A stretch of DNA of 64,000 nucleotides from Mannheimia cairinae (GTDB taxonomy: Bacteria; Pseudomonadota; Gammaproteobacteria; Enterobacterales; Pasteurellaceae). A program made the translations under genes and the position numbers. The DNA is taken from assembly GCF_028649535.1 (NCBI RefSeq), contig NZ_JAQSJE010000002.1, positions 1 to 64,000 on the forward strand, written 5' to 3'. Positions 53,915 through 62,740 of the stretch are shown piece after piece (position 1 is the first letter of the stretch; each line of letters opens with the position of its first letter). Below the pieces are notes generated by a model. That model was not told the DNA's origin. It did not search any database and worked only from the letters and a program-made list of their open reading frames with translations.

Positions 53915-54553
53915 TTATTTTTTACTCAAGAATATAACGGCATCAACATAACGTTTGATGAAATCGTTAGTAGAGTTTGAATCTGAAAAGCCTTCCGTAT
54001 TAATTTGATATTGACCATTTACAAAGAAGGCTGGCACACCACGAATTTGGAAATCATCGGCTAGCTGTACTTGCTTGTTATATAAGCCATTCACTGCAAA
54101 GCTGTTAATGCCATTGTCAAATTGTTCAGCAGTAATACCATTTGCTAAAAATACCGCACGAATATCGTCCATTGATTTAAACGCATCTTTTTGAGCACCT
54201 TCAAATAAAGCGGTTTTTACTTTATCTTCTGCACCTAAGGCCATAGCTAATGCCCAAGCACGTGTTAAATTGTCAGACTGGCGACCTAAGAAATTAACGT
54301 GATATTGTACTAATTTAGAATCATCTGGTAATTGCTCTTTGATTTGGCTTGGGATTTTATAAGAGAGTTCAAAATTATAGCAATGTGAACAATAAAATGA
54401 GAAAAACTCAACAACTTCTTTCTGTGCAGATGGTGCTTTACGAACTTCAATATATTCTTTGCCTTCAACAGGATCTGCTGCAAAAGCGGTTGTATTAAAT
54501 GCACAAAGTGCAGAAAGTGCCACAAAAACAGTTTTTAATGAAAATTTTTTCAT
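53915..54553 (-). CDS. dsbA: Periplasmic thiol:disulfide oxidoreductase DsbA
   Basis: 212 residues: signal peptide with ALCAFNTTAFA cleavage region, thioredoxin fold with helical insertion, active site C55-S-H-C58 in FYCSHCYNF, and cis-proline in RGVPAFFV. E. coli DsbA has CPHC, so this is a Ser variant. It introduces disulfides into exported proteins. Follows yihD by 43 bases; the E. coli yihD-(rdoA)-dsbA cluster lacks rdoA here. Confidence 0.9.
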   Translation of the reverse strand: MKKFSLKTVFVALSALCAFNTTAFAADPVEGKEYIEVRKAPSAQKEVVEFFSFYCSHCYNFELSYKIPSQIKEQLPDDSKLVQYHVNFLGRQSDNLTRAWALAMALGAEDKVKTALFEGAQKDAFKSMDDIRAVFLANGITAEQFDNGINSFAVNGLYNKQVQLADDFQIRGVPAFFVNGQYQINTEGFSDSNSTNDFIKRYVDAVIFLSKK

Positions 54554-54596
54554 TGAATGATTCCTTCAAAATAAATAAGTAAGTATTAAGACAACA

Positions 54597-54866
54597 TTAA
54601 TCGTTTAAAATTCCACGAGCACGTAATAAAGCGGTTTTAAAATCATCTTCATAATCTTTTTTAATACCTGGAATTGGCTCGTGTTTATCGGCATTTCGCA
54701 TTTTTAGTTGATAGATTAACACTTCATCACGTAATGCCGCGAAGTTATCAGGCTCCCCAACTTCAACAGAGAGTTGTTGTAAAATATCGATTAAATGTAA
54801 ATCGGGATTCTTACGCCAATGTTCGCCTAATAATTCAAGCAGTTCTTCTAAACGTTTGCATTTCAT
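54597..54866 (-). CDS. yihD: YihD-family (DUF1040) protein
   Basis: 89 residues with MKCKRLEELLELL and KDYEDDFKTALLRARGIL, matching E. coli YihD closely at both ends. Function unknown. Divergent from mobA-mobB, co-transcribed with dsbA as in E. coli. Confidence 0.9.
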   Translation of the reverse strand: MKCKRLEELLELLGEHWRKNPDLHLIDILQQLSVEVGEPDNFAALRDEVLIYQLKMRNADKHEPIPGIKKDYEDDFKTALLRARGILND

Positions 54867-54966
54867 AATTCGCCTCTTTAAAAAATATTGTTTAAAATCT
54901 TGTTGAAACTTAGGCGGAATAATATACTTTTAGCTTAGTTTTTGCAAAAAATTCAGAGTGGAGAAT

Positions 54967-56034
54967 ATGGTAGATAAGATTTCAGCGGTTATTTTAGCAG
55001 GTGGGCTAGCTCGCAGAATGGGGGGAGTGGAAAAGGGGTTGCAACTTTTTAATCAAAAGCCACTTATTTCCCATATTTTAGAAAGGCTTTCGCCACAAGT
55101 TGAGAGTATTTGGCTCAATATTAATAGAGAGTTAGAACAATACGAACAACAGTTTCCACACTTACCATACTACCAAGATAGCCTAGCTGATTTCCAAGGG
55201 CCATTAAGCGGAATGCTGACCGGTTTAGAGCAGATTGATAGTGATTATTTACTTTTTGTGCCTTGCGATACCCCGTTTCTTCCAAGCAATTTATTGCAAA
55301 AATTGCATACCGCATTGCGTATAAATGACGCCAAGATCGCTTATGTGCACGATGGTGAGCGAGCTCACCCTACTTTTGCCTTAGTGCATCATTCGGTAAA
55401 AGAGGCATTAGCAGATTATTTAGCTTCTGGCGAGCGTCGTCTCTTTTGGTTTTTCCAATCACAGAAAAGTGTAGCGGTTGATTTTTCCGAACAAAAATCG
55501 GCATTTCGCAATTTTAATACATTAGACGATTTGAATAGCTTAACCGAATTCCCCGTTAAAACGCTGGCAATTACGGGTTACAGTGGTACGGGAAAAACCA
55601 CATTATTGGAAAAATTAATTCCAAAATTAACCGCTTACGGGGTGCGTGTCGGCTTGATTAAACACTCCCATCACAATGTGGATATTGATAAAAAAGGCAA
55701 AGACAGCCACCGCTTACGAGAAGCTGGGGCAAACCCAACAATGGTAGTGTGTGATGAACGCTGGGCATTGATGACAGAAACCAAACAAGCGGTCGAATTT
55801 TCGCAATTAATTACAAAATTTGACCCGCTTGCGGTTGATTTGGTTTTGGTGGAAGGCTTTAAACACGAGCAAATGCCCAAAATCCAACTTCATCGAAAAG
55901 CAATCGAAAAGCCCTTGCCAGAGCTTGATAGATGGACAATCGCCACCGCAACAGATTACCCATTAGCACGAGAAAATGTGTTAGATATTAATAATATTGA
56001 GCAGATAGCTAGTTTTATAAAAGGTTGGTTATAA
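54967..56034 (+). CDS. mobA: Fused molybdenum cofactor guanylyltransferase MobA-MobB
   Basis: 355 residues (ATG at 54967; a GTG at 54958 is possible). Residues 1-190 are MobA: ILAGGLARRMGGVEKG (GTP loop) and VPCDTPFLP. From about 195 the MobB P-loop domain begins: ITGYSGTGKTTLLEKL, KHSHHNVDIDKKGKDSHRLREAGA, VLVEGFKHE. MobA attaches GMP to Mo-molybdopterin (MGD); MobB is an accessory GTPase. Two E. coli genes are one polypeptide here. An uptake signal at 55785-55793 is in the MobB part. Confidence 0.92.
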   Translation: MVDKISAVILAGGLARRMGGVEKGLQLFNQKPLISHILERLSPQVESIWLNINRELEQYEQQFPHLPYYQDSLADFQGPLSGMLTGLEQIDSDYLLFVPCDTPFLPSNLLQKLHTALRINDAKIAYVHDGERAHPTFALVHHSVKEALADYLASGERRLFWFFQSQKSVAVDFSEQKSAFRNFNTLDDLNSLTEFPVKTLAITGYSGTGKTTLLEKLIPKLTAYGVRVGLIKHSHHNVDIDKKGKDSHRLREAGANPTMVVCDERWALMTETKQAVEFSQLITKFDPLAVDLVLVEGFKHEQMPKIQLHRKAIEKPLPELDRWTIATATDYPLARENVLDINNIEQIASFIKGWL

Positions 56035-56045
56035 CCATATTTGTG

Positions 56046-56072
56046 GAGGGAGCTTATGAATAGCTCCCTTTA
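56046..56072 (+). terminator. Terminator of mobA-mobB
   Basis: AGGGAGCT, TATGAAT, AGCTCCCT followed by TTATAATAG. Eight pairs, weak tail. Confidence 0.65.
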
Positions 56073-56084
56073 TAATAGTACGTT

Positions 56085-56807
56085 TTAATCAATGATATGT
56101 TTGATTTCGACTTTATAAATGCCATCAATTTGGCGAATAGTTTGATATATTTTATAGGCTTGAAGATTATCTGGAATATTCGCATTAATGGTTAATTCAA
56201 GCAATTCTCGTTCTTGTTCTTTAATGTTTATTGCATTAATTTCGCTTAATAGCTCATCTTCTATACATTGCGTTACCAAAGGCAAATATTCCATATCTTT
56301 CACTTCTAAGCGAATTGTAACTCTGTGCAGTGCTTCTTGTTTATGAATGCGTAAGCGGGAACTATATTTAAGCACTAACATAATCACAATGGTGGCAAAA
56401 AAGGCATCGGCATAAAATCCTACACCTAAGGTAATACCAATACCGGCAGATGCCCAAATCATTGCGGCGGTGGTAATGCCCGAAACGGCATCACGGGTTT
56501 TATGCATAATTGCCCCAGTGCCGATAAAACCGATGCCACTAATTACTTGTGCTGCTAGTCGCATTGGATCGGTACGGATGTTTTCAGACATTGAAGCATA
56601 ATATTCTGCAGCATTAATTGAAACAATAGTTAATAAGCAAGTAACCACTGTAATGATCAGGCAGGTTTTTACCCCAACAGGCTTACGTTTTTTCTCACGT
56701 TCAAGCCCAATAATACCGCCGAATAAGCAAGCAAGAGAGATTTTTAAAATAGTATCAAAGTTGATTTGCTGGTTAAGGGTGTCAGCAATCATATTCCACT
56801 CGGGCAT
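56085..56807 (-). CDS. MgtC/SapB-family membrane protein
   Basis: 240 residues: N-terminal MgtC domain with SLACLFGGIIGLEREKKRKPVGVKTCL, VISGIGFIGTGAIM and GITTAAMIWASAGIGI, then a C-terminal ACT-like regulatory domain. MgtC relatives modulate ATP synthase and magnesium homeostasis in some pathogens; here the role is not defined. It is 8 bases downstream of the cytochrome peroxidase. Confidence 0.85.
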   Translation of the reverse strand: MPEWNMIADTLNQQINFDTILKISLACLFGGIIGLEREKKRKPVGVKTCLIITVVTCLLTIVSINAAEYYASMSENIRTDPMRLAAQVISGIGFIGTGAIMHKTRDAVSGITTAAMIWASAGIGITLGVGFYADAFFATIVIMLVLKYSSRLRIHKQEALHRVTIRLEVKDMEYLPLVTQCIEDELLSEINAINIKEQERELLELTINANIPDNLQAYKIYQTIRQIDGIYKVEIKHIID

Positions 56808-56815
56808 AGTTTTCC

Positions 56816-57976
56816 TTAAGGTTTAATTTTCTGATAGCGTTCATCGGTAAGCGTATTTAAAAAGGCTTCCAATGCTTGAATATCATCATCTGTTAATGGT
56901 TTTGCTTTTAATTTTTCGTGAGCAATAGTCGGCTCAAATTCAGCCCTTTCCCAAGGTTTTCCTGTTTCAGGGTTTATTTTGCGTGCTGGGTTGTTGTAGC
57001 TGTCTAAAAATAACAGTACGGTTTTTAAATTTTTAAAAACACCATTGTGCATATAAGGTGCGGTTACGGCAACATTGCGTAATGTTGGGGTTTTAAATTT
57101 CCCTTTTTGCTTTTCATCTCCCTTAACATAAGGGTTTTCAAATAAGCCGAAGTCCACAAAATCAGGTTCAAATTGATTAATTTCAATAAGTTTAGGGTTA
57201 CTTGGCACACCTAAATTATAGTAATGGTAGTTGGTAAATGTTTCTTCTTTATGATTAGCATTGCTTTGAAGTTGATGACAACTGCTGCAATTTGTTTGGC
57301 TTTTATCAAAAAATAATTTTCTGCCTTTTTCTTCTAATTCGCTTAATGTTGCTTTACCACTTAGGTATAAATCATACTTGGAATCAAAAGGGGCAAGCAG
57401 TTTTTTCTCGTGCTGGAAAGTGGCTATGGCATCTTCCATTGCAGCATAAACGCTCTCATAACTATTCCATACCTCTGCACCATAAAATTGGCTTAAAAAA
57501 CGTTGGTACATCGGCAGACTATATAAGCGTTTGGCGACTTCTAACTTACTTGGCATTCCCATTTCATTTGGGTCTATTGGCGGCATACCTGCTTGTTCTT
57601 TTAGGTTCTTTGCTCGCCCATCCCAGAATTGCCCACCAATATACTCTTTTGTTTGTTCATCAAAATGGAAATCAGGAGAATATTTTGCATAAAGCATAGT
57701 TGGCGAATTACGTTTGCCATATTTAGTTGGATCATCGCCTTGCGATACAATCCCATTCGCAGGTGTATTGCGATCATCAATAAACGCTTTATCAGGATTA
57801 TGACAGCTAGAACAATTTTGACTGCCGTGCAATGAGAGCATATTATCAAAGAAAAGAATCTGCCCGAGTAATGGTTTATCCATACCTCGAGCAGGCATTG
57901 TGCGAGGCTCTTTTTCTAAGGTAAAGCCAATATTAGATAATAAAAATAAACTTAAAAAAATAGGTAATTTTGCCAT
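56816..57976 (-). CDS. Di-haem cytochrome c peroxidase (MauG/CcpA family)
   Basis: 386 residues with a signal peptide and two haem sites CSSCH (near residues 56-60 and about 231-235). Large periplasmic peroxidase of the MauG/CCP type, reducing hydrogen peroxide with electrons from cytochrome c or quinol. Needs the cytochrome c maturation system. An FNR box lies upstream. Confidence 0.9.
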   Translation of the reverse strand: MAKLPIFLSLFLLSNIGFTLEKEPRTMPARGMDKPLLGQILFFDNMLSLHGSQNCSSCHNPDKAFIDDRNTPANGIVSQGDDPTKYGKRNSPTMLYAKYSPDFHFDEQTKEYIGGQFWDGRAKNLKEQAGMPPIDPNEMGMPSKLEVAKRLYSLPMYQRFLSQFYGAEVWNSYESVYAAMEDAIATFQHEKKLLAPFDSKYDLYLSGKATLSELEEKGRKLFFDKSQTNCSSCHQLQSNANHKEETFTNYHYYNLGVPSNPKLIEINQFEPDFVDFGLFENPYVKGDEKQKGKFKTPTLRNVAVTAPYMHNGVFKNLKTVLLFLDSYNNPARKINPETGKPWERAEFEPTIAHEKLKAKPLTDDDIQALEAFLNTLTDERYQKIKP

Positions 57977-58032
57977 AAGAACATTCCATCATATATTGAT
58001 TTTACTTTATTCTAAAATGCCCTTAAAAATAA

Positions 58033-58071
58033 ATCTTACCTAGATAGTAGTAGTCTATTGATTGAAGTCAA
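58033..58071 (-). promoter_or_regulatory. FNR box and -10 of the cytochrome c peroxidase gene
   Basis: On the minus strand TTGACTTCAATCAA (58058-58071) matches TTGAT-N4-ATCAA at 9 of 10 positions; TAAGAT (58033-58038) fits a -10 box, putting the FNR box near -39. This indicates anaerobic induction, as for E. coli YhjA. Confidence 0.65.
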
Positions 58072-58074
58072 TTC

Positions 58075-58425
58075 TTAATTAATTATTGTAACGTAATCTT
58101 TTTCAACGCTTAGCACACCTTTCACGGATTTAAAGTAATTTAAGCATTGTTCTAAATTAGCCTTTTCATCGATCTTAATTGCCATACCATTCATCATACC
58201 ATAGCGATAAATAATGTTTGCTTTCACATCTTTAATTGCTTGTGTTAAATGTTGATCACCTACGGTTGCATCAAAGAATATAATTAGAGTATCTTTTGAA
58301 TATTCTAACTGTTTTTTACTAGCGGTTATATTTTTGTTATCTTTTGCAAACCCTTTATTAAAACTAGTTGGTTGTACACAAGCACTAATTAGAAATAAAC
58401 AAAAAACGGAAATTAAAATTTTCAT
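58075..58425 (-). CDS. Small lipoprotein with an inhibitor-I9-like domain
   Basis: 116 residues. Lipoprotein signal with lipobox LISAC (Cys at residue 16). The mature domain (about 45-115) has the beta-alpha-beta-beta-alpha-beta pattern DTLIIFFDA / AIKDVKANIIYRYG / NGMAIKI / LNYFKSVKGVLSVEKDYVT, similar in pattern to the peptidase inhibitor I9 (subtilisin propeptide) domain. No peptidase is next to it. Function unknown; the I9 similarity is judged by eye only. Confidence 0.7.
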   Translation of the reverse strand: MKILISVFCLFLISACVQPTSFNKGFAKDNKNITASKKQLEYSKDTLIIFFDATVGDQHLTQAIKDVKANIIYRYGMMNGMAIKIDEKANLEQCLNYFKSVKGVLSVEKDYVTIIN

Positions 58426-58501
58426 TGAATATATTCTGGAAATAGAAATGGAAGTTTAGCTAGTTTAGCACAAAATTATAATAATAGATTAAGGAATAGT
58501 A

Positions 58502-58801
58502 ATGAAAAAAATTAATATTCAAGAAATGCAAAATTTATACAATGAATGGATGGATTTATTGCCTGAATTAGAAAAAGGATTGGCTCAGTGGAAAAAAGCA
58601 AACGAGCTATTAGAGCCACTTAATCAATTCTACTCTACACCTGAATGGCAGGAGCTTCATCATAGTTTTGATGAGCCTTTAGAGACTAAAGGGCATTACA
58701 GTGTATTATCAGAAGATGCGGTATGGAATGCATTAGCCGAACAGCATCAATTAGCCATCGAGTATTTAAAAGTCGTCACAAAAATTCTGGCTAAAGAGTA
58801 G
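58502..58801 (+). CDS. DUF4298-like small protein
   Basis: 99 residues, helical and charged, with LYNEWMDLLPELEKGLAQWKKANELLEPLNQFY and a C-terminal LAEQHQLAIEYLKVVTKILA segment. Resembles DUF4298; role unknown. Divergent from the lipoprotein gene and convergent with fabR. Confidence 0.7.
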   Translation: MKKINIQEMQNLYNEWMDLLPELEKGLAQWKKANELLEPLNQFYSTPEWQELHHSFDEPLETKGHYSVLSEDAVWNALAEQHQLAIEYLKVVTKILAKE

Positions 58802-58831
58802 AAGAAACGAAGGTTTTTGTTGCTTCTACTC
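58797..58831. terminator. Hairpin between DUF4298-like gene and fabR
   Basis: GAGTAGAAGAAAC and GTTGCTTCTACTC with a ten-base loop. Overlaps the stop codon of the plus-strand gene and may serve both convergent transcripts. Confidence 0.6.
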
Positions 58832-58850
58832 TTATCAAAAGAGGTTAATT

Positions 58851-59477
58851 CTAGGTGTTTGATGCTTGTATATAATAAGTGGAGCCTCGAATTAACATTC
58901 TTAGCTGCATAATAACACGTTGTTTAAGTTGTTCTCTTTCTTGATTATTCATATCAAGAGCGTGAGAGCCAGCAGTAAACACTAGTGTTACAAGCCCTTC
59001 TGCCTGAATATAGGCTATTTCACGGTTACAATAATTATCTTTACCCATAATATAATCGGCTAATTCGGCAACAAAATGCTGAATCTCACGAGAGGCGGCA
59101 GTTCTAAACGCTTGAGAGGTTCCAGAACTTTCACGTAATAATAAACGGAAAACATTTGGACGGTCGGAAATTAATTCAAAGAATGTTTCAACGGATACCA
59201 CTACAACACTGCCACCACTTGCAATTCGTTTACGTGCTTGACGCATTAATTGGCGTAGTAATAGACCTGACTCATCAACCATTGCTAAGCCTAGCTCGTC
59301 CATATCTTTAAAGTGGCGATAGAATGAGGTTGGAGCAACCCCCGCATCTCTGGCAACCTCTCTTAAGCTTAGATTAGAAAAACTTTTTTCAGGGCTAAGT
59401 TGATTAAATGCCGCCTCGACTAAAGCTCTACGAGTTTTTTCTTTTTGGATTGCCCGTACACTAACCCCGGTAGCCAT
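58851..59477 (-). CDS. fabR: Unsaturated fatty acid biosynthesis repressor FabR
   Basis: 208 residues, TetR-type [31 protein letters not shown]. Represses fabA/fabB according to unsaturated acyl-CoA or acyl-ACP. The oxyR stop codon precedes it by 2 bases, so they are probably one transcription unit. In E. coli oxyR, sthA and fabR are neighbours; sthA is missing here. Confidence 0.9.
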   Translation of the reverse strand: MATGVSVRAIQKEKTRRALVEAAFNQLSPEKSFSNLSLREVARDAGVAPTSFYRHFKDMDELGLAMVDESGLLLRQLMRQARKRIASGGSVVVVSVETFFELISDRPNVFRLLLRESSGTSQAFRTAASREIQHFVAELADYIMGKDNYCNREIAYIQAEGLVTLVFTAGSHALDMNNQEREQLKQRVIMQLRMLIRGSTYYIQASNT

Positions 59478-59479
59478 AT

Positions 59480-60364
59480 TTAAACCTCTGTTTTCATTAT
59501 ATGCATAATTGATTGTGCTAAGCGTTCATAACGAGCCCGTAACGGCGAACCTGGGCGATAAACCATACCTACCTCACGGAATGGTTTTGGATTATCGAAT
59601 GGAATATAGCGAACTCCCTCGGTTGGCTTAGCAGCTAGTTTAGGAATCACTGCTAAACCAACATTAGCGGCAACCATATTACGTAATGTTTCCAGATTCG
59701 TTGCTTTGAAATGTGGATTTTCTTTTGCACCAATAGATAAGCAATAATCTAATGTGTGAGTGCGTAAACAGTGCCCACCGTCTAAGAAGAGTAATTCACG
59801 ATTTTTTAGTAAATCAATATCTATTTTATCGAGTTGGGCCCATTCGTGTTGTTCTGGTACGACTAAATACATTTCTTCATTAAAGATAGGAACTTCAATG
59901 AAAGATTCGCTTTCTTTTACAAATGAAATAATACCGCAATCAAGCTGACCGGATTCAAGCTGATCTAATAATTGATTTGTTTGCAGCTCATAAATATATA
60001 GTTCTAGATCAGAAAACTCTTCTTTTAATTTAGGTACGATAATTGGAGAGATATAAGGTCCCAATGTAGGAATCACACCAACGTGAAGTGGTCCAGACAT
60101 ATCTTTTCCTTGGTTGCTAGCCATTTCTTTTAAGACTTTAACTTCTCGTAACACCAGTTTAGCTTGCTCAACTAAGGTTAAGCCTGCTTGAGTAAATAAC
60201 ACTTTACGGCTTGTTCGCTCAAGTAAAATAGTGCCTAATTCATCTTCTAATTTTCTAATTTGACCACTTAATGTTGGCTGGCTGACATTACAAGATTCAG
60301 CCGCTCGACGGAAATGTTTATGATCGGCAAGGGCTATAAGGTATTCAAGATCTCGAATATTCAA
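59480..60364 (-). CDS. oxyR: Hydrogen-peroxide sensor regulator OxyR
   Basis: 294 residues, LysR family, with the N-terminal HTH ([24 protein letters not shown]). The redox cysteines are Cys199 (GGHCLR) and Cys208 (DYCLS), the same numbers as in E. coli. Divergent from the Prx-Grx gene, which is presumably its target. Confidence 0.95.
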   Translation of the reverse strand: MNIRDLEYLIALADHKHFRRAAESCNVSQPTLSGQIRKLEDELGTILLERTSRKVLFTQAGLTLVEQAKLVLREVKVLKEMASNQGKDMSGPLHVGVIPTLGPYISPIIVPKLKEEFSDLELYIYELQTNQLLDQLESGQLDCGIISFVKESESFIEVPIFNEEMYLVVPEQHEWAQLDKIDIDLLKNRELLFLDGGHCLRTHTLDYCLSIGAKENPHFKATNLETLRNMVAANVGLAVIPKLAAKPTEGVRYIPFDNPKPFREVGMVYRPGSPLRARYERLAQSIMHIMKTEV

Positions 60365-60391
60365 AATGATATCTCCAAATTATATTTTTTC

Positions 60392-60406
60392 CTATTAATT
60401 AAATAG
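60392..60406. promoter_or_regulatory. Candidate OxyR site between oxyR and the Prx-Grx gene
   Basis: CTAT-TAATTAA-ATAG is exactly the central CTAT-N7-ATAG part of the tetrameric OxyR consensus. The outer elements are poor. Location in the divergent gap supports autoregulation and control of the peroxidase. Confidence 0.55.
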
Positions 60407-60481
60407 GCTGAATTATGCCATATTTGAGAGTACAATGCGTCGCTTTTTACAATATTACTAAAAATTATAGGAGAAAATTGA

Positions 60482-61216
60482 ATGTCTTTTAAAGATATGA
60501 CAGGTCAAAAAGTACCAAATGTTACATTCCAAACTCGCCAAGGCGATATGTGGGTAGAAGTTACAACTGATGAATTATTTAATAATAAAACCGTTGTTGT
60601 ATTTTCTTTACCAGGTGCATTTACTCCGACTTGTTCATCAACGCATTTACCACGTTATAACGAATTAGCGTGTGAATTTAAAGCATTAGGTGTAGATGAC
60701 ATTATCTGTATGTCTGTTAATGATACCTTTGTTATGAACGCTTGGAAAGCAGATCAAGAATCTGAAAATATTACTGTAATTCCAGATGGTAACGGTGAAT
60801 TTACAGAAGGTATGGGTTTATTAGTTGATAAAAATGACCTAGGTTTTGGTAAGCGTTCTTGGCGTTATTCTATGCTAGTTAAAAATGGCGTGGTAGAAAA
60901 AATGTTCATTGAACCACAAGAACCAGGCGACCCATTCAAAGTATCTGATGCAGATACAATGATTAAATATTTAAAACCTGACTGGGCACCAAAAGAGTCT
61001 GTTTCAATTATTACTAAACCAGGTTGCTCATTCTGTGCAAAAGCAAAAGCTTTATTAAAAGATAAAGGTTACACTTTTGAAGAAATCGTTTTAGGCCGTG
61101 ATGCAAGTACAATCTCTGTGCGTGCAATTACAGGTAAAACATCTGTACCACAAGTATTTATTGGTGGTAAACATATTGGCGGTAGCGAAGAGCTAGAAGC
61201 ATATTTTGCAAAATAA
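60482..61216 (+). CDS. Peroxiredoxin-glutaredoxin fusion (hybrid Prx5, PGdx)
   Basis: 244 residues: Prx5 domain with peroxidatic Cys51 in [18 protein letters not shown], and from about residue 172 a glutaredoxin domain with C182-S-F-C185 and TSVPQVF. The Grx recycles the Prx with glutathione. Well known from H. influenzae. Adjacent and divergent to oxyR. Confidence 0.95.
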   Translation: MSFKDMTGQKVPNVTFQTRQGDMWVEVTTDELFNNKTVVVFSLPGAFTPTCSSTHLPRYNELACEFKALGVDDIICMSVNDTFVMNAWKADQESENITVIPDGNGEFTEGMGLLVDKNDLGFGKRSWRYSMLVKNGVVEKMFIEPQEPGDPFKVSDADTMIKYLKPDWAPKESVSIITKPGCSFCAKAKALLKDKGYTFEEIVLGRDASTISVRAITGKTSVPQVFIGGKHIGGSEELEAYFAK

Positions 61217-61248
61217 TTTGTAAAAATAACCGCTTGTAAAAGTTAAAT

Positions 61249-61274
61249 AAAAACGGGGCAAAAGCCCCGTTTTT
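61249..61274. terminator. Bidirectional terminator between the Prx-Grx gene and thrC
   Basis: AAAAACGGGGC, AAAA, GCCCCGTTTTT: 11 pairs with A/T runs on both sides. Confidence 0.93.
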
Positions 61275-61284
61275 ATTTTGTAGT

Positions 61285-62559
61285 TTATTTTAGTAAGTAT
61301 TCACGTAATTTCGTAAAATCATTTGCCATTACATCAGATAACAATGGCAGTTTGTTATGTTTATCTAATGCTTCAGGGAGTGGTAATTCAATATCTAAAA
61401 TACGTTCTACCGACTCTTTAAATTTTGCAGGGTGAGCGGTACATAAGAAAATACCTGTTTCACCTGCTTGTAATTGATCTTTTAATACTTGGTAAGCAAT
61501 GGCACCGTGTGGCTCACATAAATAGCCTTCCGCATATTGTGCTTTTAATGCTTTTTCAGTTTCAGCATCATTTAACGCATCAGATCCTAAATCTGATAAA
61601 TCCCAACCATTACGTTTAAATAACTCTTCAACACGAGGCCAGTTATTCGGGCGGCTTACGTCCATTGCATTAGATAGCGTTGCAACCGTTGCATTCGGCT
61701 CCCATTTGCCTGATTTTAAATAGCGTGGAACAGTATCATTTGCATTTGTTGAGGCAATAAAACGTTTAATTGGTAAACCTAAAGTTTTCGCAATTAAGCC
61801 TGCGGTTAAGTTACCGAAATTACCGCTAGGTACAGAAATAACCACTTCGCTACGTTTTTCTTTAGGTAATTGTGCAACTGCTTCAAAATAGTAGCAAATT
61901 TGAGCTAATAAGCGACTGATGTTAATGGAGTTTGCCGAATTTAAGCCGATTGCTTGGCGAAGTTCTGCATCATCAAAGGCTTGTTTTACTAATGCTTGGC
62001 AAGCATCAAAGTCTGCTTCGATTGCCACGGTACGAATGTTACCGCCTAATGTGCAGAATAATTTTTCTTGTAACGGGCTGATTTTACCTTTCGGGTAAAG
62101 GATCACCACATTGATATTTTCTAAGCCGTAAAATGCGTGAGCAACCGCCGCACCGGTGTCGCCAGAGGTTGCGGTTAAAATGGTAATTTTGCCGTCGCCA
62201 CGTACATTCGCCAATGCTTGTGCCATAAAGCGTCCACCAAAATCTTTAAATGCTAAGGTTGGGCCGTGGAATAACTCTAAGGCATAAATATCATCATTCA
62301 CTTTTGTAACAGGTGCTGGGAAAGTAAAGGCATTTTTTACCATTTCATTTAAGGTTTCTTGTGGTAATTCATCGCCGATAATTGCAGATAAGATTTTTTG
62401 GCTACGTTCAACGAGTGGTAAATCTAATAGCTCATCAATGTTTTCTAATTTAGGTAATACTTCAGGAAAAAATAGACCTTGGTTTTTGCCTAAGCCTTGA
62501 CGTACGGCTTGAGCAAAATTAACTTGTTCTTCAGGATGTTTGATGTTGTATAAGTTCAT
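61285..62559 (-). CDS. thrC: Threonine synthase
   Basis: 424 residues, with the PLP lysine in GPTLAFKDFGGRFMAQ, TATSGDTGAAVAHAF and SGNFGNLTAGLIAK. Converts phosphohomoserine to threonine. Not accompanied by thrA/thrB on the downstream side; the 180 bases upstream hold no thrL-like attenuator that I could see. Confidence 0.95.
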   Translation of the reverse strand: MNLYNIKHPEEQVNFAQAVRQGLGKNQGLFFPEVLPKLENIDELLDLPLVERSQKILSAIIGDELPQETLNEMVKNAFTFPAPVTKVNDDIYALELFHGPTLAFKDFGGRFMAQALANVRGDGKITILTATSGDTGAAVAHAFYGLENINVVILYPKGKISPLQEKLFCTLGGNIRTVAIEADFDACQALVKQAFDDAELRQAIGLNSANSINISRLLAQICYYFEAVAQLPKEKRSEVVISVPSGNFGNLTAGLIAKTLGLPIKRFIASTNANDTVPRYLKSGKWEPNATVATLSNAMDVSRPNNWPRVEELFKRNGWDLSDLGSDALNDAETEKALKAQYAEGYLCEPHGAIAYQVLKDQLQAGETGIFLCTAHPAKFKESVERILDIELPLPEALDKHNKLPLLSDVMANDFTKLREYLLK

Positions 62560-62740
62560 TAAAGGAAGTCCTTTGTTTTTAAATAGAAAGTTTTAATTGA
62601 TTTTAGCCATAACAGTCTATTAGTCAATGCAAAACAGGAAAATAAGCGGTTATTTTTTCTAAAAATAATGATAAAAAAACTTGCGTGAGCAAAGGCTCTA
62701 TTTCACAATCATAGAAAATAAACTCTAAACAAGGAAACCT

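Noticed and set aside
58075-58801. Lipoprotein and DUF4298-like genes as a toxin-antitoxin pair
   Set aside because: They are divergent, one is exported, and neither has a toxin or DNA-binding motif.
62560-62740. Threonine leader peptide (thrL) ahead of thrC
   Set aside because: No short ORF with threonine/isoleucine codons or an attenuator was seen; thrC seems to be a separate unit here.
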